A DNA stretch of 8,442 bases from JBBITW01 sp037440525. GTDB lineage: Bacteria; Desulfobacterota; BSN033; UBA1163. Made by a program: the position numbers and the translations under genes. The number at the start of each line of letters is the position of its first letter. The first letter of the stretch is position 1. The DNA lies in the NCBI GenBank assembly GCA_037440525.1, contig JBBITW010000150.1:1-8442 (forward strand), in the 5' to 3' direction. This document shows positions 1 to 5,331 of this stretch, piece after piece. The notes under the pieces were generated by a model, which saw nothing but the letters and a program-made list of their open reading frames with translations, ran no database searches and was not told the DNA's origin.

Positions 1-5
1 TCCTA

Positions 6-130
6 AGATTCCTCGCTTCGCTCGGAATGACAGAAAAAGGAAGCTCGGAATGACAGAGAAAGGAGGCTCGGAATGACAAACATGGCATACACCCCATTGC
101 GACACAGTCCCGACGGGTAGAGGGAAATTT
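6..130. repeat. Left copy of a ~125-bp inverted repeat with three 23-bp tandem units
   Basis: The core CTCGGAATGACA occurs three times at an exact 23-base period (21-32, 44-55, 67-78). It is preceded by AGATTCCTCGCTTCG (6-20) and followed by a conserved tail ending ATTGCG (to 101). The reverse complement of 8326-8421 aligns with 6-101 over the same 96 bases without gaps; I count 9 mismatches. A further shared GAGGGAAATTT (120-130 versus 8298-8308) extends the similarity across a diverged stretch. No gene lies here. It could be a dispersed intergenic repeat of this genome or one end of a larger element. Confidence 0.85.
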
Positions 131-191
131 TCAAAATATTTTTTTTCAACCCTATGATATATTTTCGTGAAACCATAATATATAAATTGAA

Positions 192-605
192 TCAATATTT
201 TTTCAACCTTCCAATCAATTCAGAAATATCTGTTCCATGAATCGGAAATGAGACCTGTTCAGTGATAACTTTATATCCCCTGCTCTTGAAGTCAAAATAT
301 TTTAATTCTTTTTCAAAACGACTTTTAACAGACCTGCCCATTGCCTCATCAGCATATGGAAGGAGAATGGCCCATTGGTTCTCTTTGAGGGAACCAATAA
401 TATCGCTCTCCCTGATCCCCGTTGAAAGAAGGTCGATTAAAAATTCAGCACACTTCCTTAAAGAGTTCCCTTCGCTGGAACTAATATCTCTATCCCCATC
501 AGGCTGAATACTAAATAGCAAAAGGGAAATAAAGTTCTGATATCGTCTTGCCCTCTTTAACTCAATATCGAGAAAAAGAAGAAATAGATTCTTCTCCAAA
601 ACCAT
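192..605 (-). CDS. Stand-alone degenerate GGDEF-like domain protein (gene G)
   Basis: A 137-residue protein from the ATG at 605. A GTG at 608 directly after F's stop is possible, but GGAG sits 6 nt before the ATG and fits it better. It has no signal peptide or membrane segment. The pattern resembles a shrunken GGDEF domain: an early helix with LDIELKRARRYQ, a strand ISLLLFSI, then RESDIIGSLKENQWAILLP. In true diguanylate cyclases the last segment reads R..D...R.GGDEF...LP. Here the signature is KENQW, so cyclase activity and c-di-GMP I-site binding are not expected. It ends with a SFPIHGTDISELI stretch like the GGDEF C-terminus. The domain resembles the C-terminal half of gene C (ELKRAKRHQ, SLLLI, REEDVV, GLLLP). 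Its start lies just past F's stop, so the two are probably co-translated. A protein-interaction role is inferred. Confidence 0.8.
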   Translation of the reverse strand: MVLEKNLFLLFLDIELKRARRYQNFISLLLFSIQPDGDRDISSSEGNSLRKCAEFLIDLLSTGIRESDIIGSLKENQWAILLPYADEAMGRSVKSRFEKELKYFDFKSRGYKVITEQVSFPIHGTDISELIGRLKKY

Positions 606-608
606 CAC

Positions 609-1592
609 CTACTCCATCCTGTATTTCTGTATCTTATAGAGCAGTGCCTTATAGCTTATATTGAGGAGTTTTGCTGCGTTCTTTCGATTCCACCTGGTCT
701 CATTAAGTGTAGCTCGAATAATCTCCTTCTCAGCCTCTTCAGCAGCTCTTTTACCTATCTCTTTAAGATTAAAGTTTTCCCTTATTTCTTTATAAAGATC
801 AATTTCTCTATTTTCTTTTTTCTCTGAATCTTGAGGCCTATATCTTTTTATTTGCTTTATTATCTCGTCCTCACTTCTGTCTAAAACAACCTGTTTTATA
901 GTGTCCTCAAGCTCACGAATATTTCCTGGCCATGTATACTCCTCAATTGCTTTGAGTAACTTATTTGAAAGGATCGCCTTCTCTTTTTTAAACTTCTTTT
1001 TATAATAATCAAAATAAAATTTAGAAAGGTGGGGGATCTGTTCCTTTCTATTCCTCAAGGGAGGAATTGTTATGTTTATAACATTTAATTTGAAAAAGAG
1101 ATCCTCCATGAAGCGTCCTTCGAGTATAGAGCTTTCAATATGATTCTTTGTGGTTGCTATTATCCTTGTATCTACCTTAATATCCTTTTCCCCACCTACT
1201 CGAGAAAACACTTTATCCTGAATGACCTGGAGAATCTTTGCCTGAGTGGACATATCCATTTCACTAATCTCATTTATTAGTAATGTCCCCCCGTTTGCGA
1301 TTTCAATCTTTCCTGGCTTATTTGTGTGGATACCCATCAGGGGATTCTTTTCAAAGCCGAATATTTCACTTTCGATAATTGTTTTATGCAGGCCAGCACA
1401 GTTTACTTTAACGAATGGTTTGCCTTTCCTTGTGGAATTAAGATGAATTATCTTTGCAATCAGTTCCTTACCAGTTCCTTCCTCACCTTTTATAAGAACA
1501 GGAATATCTGCAGAGGAAACCTCATCAATCACAGCCTTTATCCCCATCATTTCAGGATTATATGAAAAAAGAATTTGAGAAATATCTTCCAT
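609..1592 (-). CDS. Sigma-54 EBP-like AAA+ protein with degenerate catalytic motifs (pseudo-EBP, gene F)
   Basis: A 327-residue protein made only of an AAA+ domain (about 10-245) and a C-terminal Fis-type HTH (about 285-325), the layout of PspF. Walker A is intact (G36-E43, K42), as are N64 and the sensor II segment WPGNIRELE. The rest is altered. GAFTGA is replaced by NPLMGI (83-88), Walker B Asp by Asn (N107-E108), and sensor I ATN by ATTK (K149). The arginine-finger segment FREDLYYRL has become FMEDLFFKL, so both Arg are lost (M162, K168). From memory of PspF the numbering coincides. ATP might still bind, but hydrolysis and sigma-54 remodelling are unlikely. HTH residues 309-321 (LLNISYKALLYKI) are identical to those of gene E. 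It has its own sigma-54 promoter candidate, with a leader of only about 7 nt before the ATG. The frame is open throughout with only substitutions, so decay to a pseudogene is not evident. Possible roles are antagonist, DNA-bound scaffold or repressor (inference). Confidence 0.9.
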   Translation of the reverse strand: MEDISQILFSYNPEMMGIKAVIDEVSSADIPVLIKGEEGTGKELIAKIIHLNSTRKGKPFVKVNCAGLHKTIIESEIFGFEKNPLMGIHTNKPGKIEIANGGTLLINEISEMDMSTQAKILQVIQDKVFSRVGGEKDIKVDTRIIATTKNHIESSILEGRFMEDLFFKLNVINITIPPLRNRKEQIPHLSKFYFDYYKKKFKKEKAILSNKLLKAIEEYTWPGNIRELEDTIKQVVLDRSEDEIIKQIKRYRPQDSEKKENREIDLYKEIRENFNLKEIGKRAAEEAEKEIIRATLNETRWNRKNAAKLLNISYKALLYKIQKYRME

Positions 1593-1608
1593 AACTTTGC
1601 CAAATTAA

Positions 1609-1626
1609 TAGCAACAGTTATGCCAA
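1609..1626 (-). promoter_or_regulatory. Sigma-54 (-24/-12) promoter candidate for genes F-G
   Basis: On the minus strand the sequence reads TTGGCATAACTGTTGCTA. It matches the YTGGCACG-N4-TTGCW consensus at the -24 TTGGCA and -12 TTGCT elements, with the required spacing from GG to GC. The -12 C is at 1611, so the predicted start is near 1599, only about 7 nt before the ATG of F. A terminator-like hairpin lies upstream, which would make F-G a separate unit. The match is seen; use in the cell is inferred. Confidence 0.65.
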
Positions 1627-1736
1627 TAAATGGAATTCCTTTTTTTCGATAATTAAGTCCTTAAAAATAAAGACCATTTTCCTCTTAATTAAAATTCTAT
1701 CACGAAAATATTAATTTTTATTTTGTTAAAAAATAG

Positions 1737-1782
1737 AAAAAAATTGGGAATAAGTGGTAATAAAATTCCATTTTTTCCCCAA
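1737..1782 (-). terminator. Rho-independent terminator candidate after gene E
   Basis: Read on the minus strand just past E's stop codon, TTGGGGAA (1782-1775) can pair with TTCCCAA (1750-1744), with one bulged G. An inner stem TGG/CCA plus AAT/ATT closes an AAA loop. The hairpin is followed directly by seven T residues (1743-1737). The stem is imperfect and interrupted by unpaired stretches, so strength is uncertain. If real, it separates E from F-G. The same dyad could alternatively be a protein-binding site, since it lies about 130-170 bp upstream of the F promoter. Confidence 0.45.
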
Positions 1783-1785
1783 AAA

Positions 1786-3480
1786 TTATCGATATGGAAG
1801 AGCAGGAAATCTTTTCTCAAGATTAAATTGTTTGATCTTATAGAGGAGGGCTTTGTAGCTTATATTTAACAGGTTTGAGGCCTTCTTCCTGTTCCAGTTT
1901 GTCATCTCAAGGGCCTTCAATATGACTTCTGATTCGGCTTTTACAATTGCTCCTTTATGAATCTCTTTCAGGGATGGCCAGTTATCTCTTTGTAAAGGTA
2001 TTATCTCAACCTTTGAATCCGTCTCTATATCTTTACTTTCCATACACTCTAATTCTTTAATAATCTCTTTTTCATTGCCAAGAACAACGAGTCTTTGTAT
2101 TATGTTTTCAAGCTCTCTAATGTTTCCAGGCCATTCATACTGATTAAAAACCTTCATCATCCTTTCAGATAAATGTAAATGGCTCTTTCCATATTTTTCT
2201 TTGAATCTTTTAAAAAAATATTCAACGAGAATTGGTATTTCCTCTTTTCTATCCCTCAAAGGAGGGATCACGATATTCACCACATTGAGTCGATAATAGA
2301 GATCCTCCCTGAATCTCCCCTGTCTTACTGCCTCCTCAATATTTTTATTCGTTGCTGCAATCACCCTCACATCAACGTGCACATCTTTCTTTCCCCCCAA
2401 CCTTGAAAATTCCCTGTCCTGGAGGACTTGAAGTAACTTTCCCTGAAGCGGAAGGCTCATTTCCGAGATTTCATCAAGCAGGATTGTCCCCTCATTGGCA
2501 AGCTCAAACTTTCCCAACTTCTGACGATATGCCCCTGTGAAGGCACCTTTTTCATAGCCAAATAGCTCACTCTCAAGGAGTTCGGATGGAAGGGCTGCAC
2601 AATTAACTTTTATAAATGGCTTTTCCCTCCGAAATGAATTTAAATGTATAGAACGGGCAACTACTTCCTTACCAACTCCACTTTCACCCTGGATAAGGAC
2701 TGTTACATCCGTATCTGCTACCTGATCTATGATCTCTTTGATTCTATGCATCTTTTCATGAGCATATATGAATATTCCATTCTCCAGGGTCATCTCTCCA
2801 ACCTCAACAAAAGTTGAAGATTGGGGGATAGATTCTTTATCCTGTTTAATCCTCTTTGAAAATGTTTCTCTGTTATCTTTCATCAGGCGATTCACTTCAT
2901 TGATTTCCAAAAAGAAACGAGCTGAGGTCAAAGCTGCACTCATCTGATTTGTAATATAGGCCAAAGCTATATTATAAACCTCATTAAATGCCCCTTTCTT
3001 CGAATGGCTGATATTAAATACACCAACCACCTGATCCTTTTCCCTCACAGGATAACAGATCAGAGATCTCACCTCCTTGCCTAAACCATTGACTTTAACG
3101 AATCGAGGCTCCTTATTTACATCATTCACTATTACGGCCTTCCCCTTTTTAAAAACCCAGCCTGCTATACCTTCTCCAGATTTAAATCTTATTCCGTTTT
3201 TTGAAGGAGTTGAATAGTAGACACTCTCTCTTTCCTTCTTCCCACGGGCAGCCCTTATTGTTAAATAACCCGACTGAGGATCTTTTAACATTAGAGAACA
3301 GTTTTCAGCATCCATCTCTTCAATTACTGCATCAAGAATCGCTTTACAGGTTTCTCCAAAATCAGGGATATGACGAAGTGCTCCCTGAACTTTCTGAAAA
3401 AGTATGAAGGGCTTGCTATTATATAAAGGAGAAGAGTTCGAATTTAATAAAGATTCATCCTCTATTAAGCGATTATTCAT
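1786..3480 (-). CDS. GAF-domain sigma-54-dependent transcriptional activator (NifA-like EBP, gene E)
   Basis: A soluble EBP of 564 residues from the ATG at 3480. A GTG at 3492 is possible, but it lies inside a near-perfect ribosome binding site that points to the ATG. Domains, numbered from that ATG: a GAF domain at about 38-190, containing GEGIAGWVF and ICYPVREKDQVVGVFNISH, which would bind a small ligand or partner; an AAA+ domain at about 230-460; a Fis-type HTH at about 505-552. All AAA+ motifs are canonical: Walker A GESGVGKE (265-272), GAFTGA (312-317), Walker B LLDE (D336-E337), sensor I ATN (376-378) and arginine fingers in FREDLYYRL. It should hydrolyse ATP to open sigma-54 holoenzyme complexes at promoters with upstream enhancers. 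The stretch LLNISYKALLYKI (537-549) is identical in F, so both probably see the same DNA. It lacks a receiver, so control is likely through the GAF ligand rather than phosphorylation. Targets may include the D and F-G promoters (inference). Confidence 0.95.
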   Translation of the reverse strand: MNNRLIEDESLLNSNSSPLYNSKPFILFQKVQGALRHIPDFGETCKAILDAVIEEMDAENCSLMLKDPQSGYLTIRAARGKKERESVYYSTPSKNGIRFKSGEGIAGWVFKKGKAVIVNDVNKEPRFVKVNGLGKEVRSLICYPVREKDQVVGVFNISHSKKGAFNEVYNIALAYITNQMSAALTSARFFLEINEVNRLMKDNRETFSKRIKQDKESIPQSSTFVEVGEMTLENGIFIYAHEKMHRIKEIIDQVADTDVTVLIQGESGVGKEVVARSIHLNSFRREKPFIKVNCAALPSELLESELFGYEKGAFTGAYRQKLGKFELANEGTILLDEISEMSLPLQGKLLQVLQDREFSRLGGKKDVHVDVRVIAATNKNIEEAVRQGRFREDLYYRLNVVNIVIPPLRDRKEEIPILVEYFFKRFKEKYGKSHLHLSERMMKVFNQYEWPGNIRELENIIQRLVVLGNEKEIIKELECMESKDIETDSKVEIIPLQRDNWPSLKEIHKGAIVKAESEVILKALEMTNWNRKKASNLLNISYKALLYKIKQFNLEKRFPALPYR

Positions 3481-3488
3481 TAAATTTT

Positions 3489-3497
3489 TCACCTCCT
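3489..3497 (-). promoter_or_regulatory. Strong Shine-Dalgarno site that decides the start of gene E
   Basis: On the minus strand AGGAGGTGA, a full anti-Shine-Dalgarno complement, ends 8 nt before the ATG at 3480. The alternative GTG start at 3492 lies within this site, which makes it unlikely. The other genes here have weak or partial sites, apart from GGAGG before gene B. Confidence 0.75.
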
Positions 3498-3555
3498 CTC
3501 CCTACTAAATTTTCTCTGCCAAAGAGATGAAAGGATTTAATTTATAACAAAATGG

Positions 3556-3595
3556 AGCGATATTTTTTTATCAGGTTTCTTTTAAAAGAATCGCT
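3556..3595. repeat. Palindrome and flanking inverted repeat between genes D and E
   Basis: A perfect 14-bp palindrome, TTCTTTTAAAAGAA (3577-3590), adjoins a 6-bp inverted repeat AGCGAT/ATCGCT (3556-3561 and 3590-3595). It lies just 3' of gene D and about 75-115 bp upstream of E's start. It lacks a clean GC stem followed by T residues on the minus strand, so a terminator is unlikely. An operator upstream of E is possible. No good promoter was identified in this gap. Confidence 0.4.
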
Positions 3596-3604
3596 TAATT
3601 TAGG

Positions 3605-4090
3605 CTATAAATTATTTTTAGCTATTAAGTTACTATCTGAATCGTTGAATTTGATCTTTTTTTGGATTACCTTATTTTCCATCAATTCCTTTTCAATTCT
3701 TCTCTTTTCAATATACAATCTACGTTGTCTTAAACCTTTTTCAAGATGAATAAGAATCTTTTTAGTGGATAGAGGTTTTAAAAATATATCGTCGACACCT
3801 GAATCCAAAATTCTTAAATATTCATTCTCATCTATATCCTTATAGGTGAGCATCATGACATAGAGTTCTGGAAAACTCCTTTTCAATTCACGAATATGGT
3901 CAACCATGCAACCATTATTAGACCAGTATTCGGTTATAAGAGCAGAGATCTCAAATTCCTTAAAATTTTGTTTGAGTCTATCAATATCTTGTAGAGGTAT
4001 AACAATATATTGTTCATTCTCAAGTAATGTCTTGAGAATCCATCGTGTATGAGGTTCTTGATCGAATATGATGATTGTTTCTTTTGGCAT
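3605..4090 (-). CDS. Stand-alone receiver-like protein with Glu at the phosphoacceptor site (gene D)
   Basis: A 161-residue protein from the ATG at 4090. The frame stays open to an ATG at 4231, but those 47 extra residues are Lys/Phe/Ile-rich translation of AT-rich DNA covering the sigma-54 promoter and repeat arms. From the ATG at 4090, key positions coincide exactly with gene C (D10, E54, K105). The fold is a CheY-like receiver: FDQEP at the acidic pocket, LITEYW where the phosphorylated Asp normally sits (Glu54 instead), T82 and LKPLS (K105). Glu in place of Asp cannot be phosphorylated normally and may mimic the active state. The tail from about 117 is a charged helix (KGLRQRRLYIEKRRIEKEL), then a polar stretch. 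It is a close paralogue of C's receiver (GVDDIFLKPLSTKKILIHLEKGLRQR) without the GGDEF-like half. No Shine-Dalgarno is seen before 4090, and the predicted transcript leader is about 4 nt. A regulatory adaptor role is inferred. Confidence 0.8.
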   Translation of the reverse strand: MPKETIIIFDQEPHTRWILKTLLENEQYIVIPLQDIDRLKQNFKEFEISALITEYWSNNGCMVDHIRELKRSFPELYVMMLTYKDIDENEYLRILDSGVDDIFLKPLSTKKILIHLEKGLRQRRLYIEKRRIEKELMENKVIQKKIKFNDSDSNLIAKNNL

Positions 4091-4103
4091 GGAATTTAAT
4101 TTT

Positions 4104-4121
4104 AAGCAATTTATATACCAA
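4104..4121 (-). promoter_or_regulatory. Sigma-54 (-24/-12) promoter candidate for gene D
   Basis: The minus strand reads TTGGTATATAAATTGCTT: a -24 TTGGTA and a -12 TTGCT with the exact 12-bp offset between the key G and C (4118 and 4106). The predicted start is near 4094, about 4 nt before the ATG at 4090. It is one base weaker than the F site at the -24 element (TGGTA rather than TGGCA). A CCAAAAGG dyad cluster lies upstream at enhancer distance. Confidence 0.5.
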
Positions 4122-4217
4122 TCTTTTTTAAAAAAATTACTCTCAATAAATAGTTTAATTTTAATAAACTTTTCCAATCGGAATAAAAATCTTTTAAAAA
4201 TGTATTTCTTTAATTTG

Positions 4218-4305
4218 ACCTTTTGGGACATTTAATGATCCAAAAGGTTATATGAAGTTAAAATATTTAATAGTTAGAATAGATTAAAAAGATGTCCCAA
4301 AAGGT
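4218..4305. promoter_or_regulatory. CCAAAAGG inverted-repeat cluster, candidate enhancer or alternative RNA hairpin
   Basis: On the plus strand ACCTTTTGGGACAT (4218-4231) is the exact reverse complement of ATGTCCCAAAAGGT (4292-4305). A third arm, CCAAAAGGT (4240-4248), makes a tighter dyad with 4218-4226 across 13 bases. The first arm can therefore pair with either of the others, but not with both at once. The cluster fills the gap between the stop of C and the D promoter, about 110-200 bp upstream of that promoter's -12 element. This placement suits EBP binding sites; a riboregulatory switch between C and D is the alternative. Confidence 0.5.
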
Positions 4306-4315
4306 AGATGAGAGA

Positions 4316-5155
4316 TTATGGCTTGAGGGATTCTAAGATATCCGAATGCTCGGGGAATGTGAAACTCCTGAATGAAAGGGTTTTTATAAAAGAACTCAAT
4401 ATGTTATCGGTTTGAAAGGGAGTGTGGCTTTCTATTAATTGATATAGCCTCTGCTGGAATGCTTCGCATCCTACCCTATTTGTTTCTGGAAGGAGAAGGC
4501 CAACCTCACCATCGTTCTTACTTACAACATCCTCTTCCCGCGTATTTCTCCTGATGAGGTCAAGAAATTCTCTAATAAAGCGATCAAAAGTTTCTTCTTC
4601 AATCTCCACCCTCGGAACCTTAATAAGAAGGAGAGAAAATGGGTGCTGGTGACGTTTTGCCCTCTTCAACTCCCTTTTGATAGATCTTTCGAAAAAATTC
4701 CTATTAAAAATAAGAGTTTCTATCTTCTCACTTACAGGGTCAAGCATGGATAGCCTCTGAAGATCCTTCATTTTAAAAATTAACTCCCTCTGTCTCAACC
4801 CCTTTTTTATATGAACAAGAATCTTATCTGCTGAATAGGGTTTTAAGATAAATTCATCCACACCTAAATCAAAAAGCCTTTCATATGTTTTATTATCTAT
4901 TATTTCACTTGCAATCATTAATATATAAATCTCTGGATAAATCCTCTTTACCTTTTTAATAAATTCCTCGGTTGCCTCATGTGGAAAGATATATTCTATA
5001 ATGATAATCGAATATTGAGCTTTGCTTAAATATGAATATGCCTCATCTAAATTTGTTGCTGATTGTGGATAATACCCTTCCTCCTTCAGTATCATCTGGT
5101 AGGCATTGATTAGATTTTTGAATGGATCTATAAGAAGAATTGAATGGTCAGACAT
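4316..5155 (-). CDS. Receiver-like domain fused to a degenerate GGDEF domain (gene C)
   Basis: A 279-residue soluble protein. Residues 5-120 form a CheY-like receiver, but the usual paired acids are D10-P11 and the phosphoacceptor position in IIIIEYIFP is Glu54, not Asp. The switch residue (S83) and Lys105 (LKPYS) are kept. A helical linker (about 117-145) leads to a GGDEF-like domain (about 148-279): ELKRAKRHQHPFSLLLIKV, then REEDVVSKNDGEVGLLLP, where NDGEV replaces GGDEF. c-di-GMP synthesis is not expected. The protein probably works through binding, perhaps as a non-switching or phosphomimetic partner in the signalling set (inference). The start is supported by the receiver beginning at once. 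GGAG lies 10 nt upstream, inside a small GGAG/CTCC hairpin. It stands 160 nt after B's stop codon with no clear promoter of its own. D duplicates its receiver and G resembles its C-terminal domain. Confidence 0.88.
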   Translation of the reverse strand: MSDHSILLIDPFKNLINAYQMILKEEGYYPQSATNLDEAYSYLSKAQYSIIIIEYIFPHEATEEFIKKVKRIYPEIYILMIASEIIDNKTYERLFDLGVDEFILKPYSADKILVHIKKGLRQRELIFKMKDLQRLSMLDPVSEKIETLIFNRNFFERSIKRELKRAKRHQHPFSLLLIKVPRVEIEEETFDRFIREFLDLIRRNTREEDVVSKNDGEVGLLLPETNRVGCEAFQQRLYQLIESHTPFQTDNILSSFIKTLSFRSFTFPEHSDILESLKP

Positions 5156-5331
5156 TAGGAGCCGTCTCCAAATTTTATTTAAAAATCTTGGTTTCCCCCA
5201 ATTTAGTTGCTAAAAGGGATTCTCCGATATAATCGGATCTGTCTCTGGCGGAAAAGACTTTATTAGTGCCTTAAGCATTTCCCTTGAATCCTCATGATTT
5301 TTTCAACTTTTTTGAAGATGATCCAAAATCT
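5156..5331 (-). other. B-C intergenic spacer with a palindrome
   Basis: This 176-base gap holds a dyad TCCGAT-ATA-ATCGGA (5223-5237) and a short TTGG/CCAA hairpin (5188-5201) followed by GATTTTT on the minus strand. No sigma-54 site was found. A 22-codon open frame (5210-5278) is present but unsupported. Read-through from A-B into C seems possible because no strong terminator is visible. Confidence 0.35.

Noticed and set aside
6..78. CRISPR array interpretation of the 23-bp tandem units
   Set aside because: Only three short units with near-identical 11-base spacers, no cas genes, and the same set is repeated inverted at the other end.
159..1711. 12-bp inverted repeat ATATTTTCGTGA (159-170) and TCACGAAAATAT (1700-1711) flanking F-G
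   Set aside because: A 12-mer match of this AT-rich type is expected by chance in a window of this size, and the flanks do not extend it.
3481..3492. GTG start for gene E at 3492
   Set aside because: It lies inside the AGGAGGTGA ribosome binding site, which is well spaced for the ATG at 3480.
3495..3515. Sigma-54 promoter upstream of gene E (TTTGGCAGAGAAAATTTAG on the minus strand)
   Set aside because: The -24 TTGGCA is good, but the position that must be GC at -12 reads TT.
4091..4231. N-terminal extension of gene D starting at the ATG at 4231
   Set aside because: The 47 residues are low-complexity Lys/Phe/Ile translation covering the sigma-54 promoter and a repeat arm. The ATG at 4090 aligns exactly with gene C.
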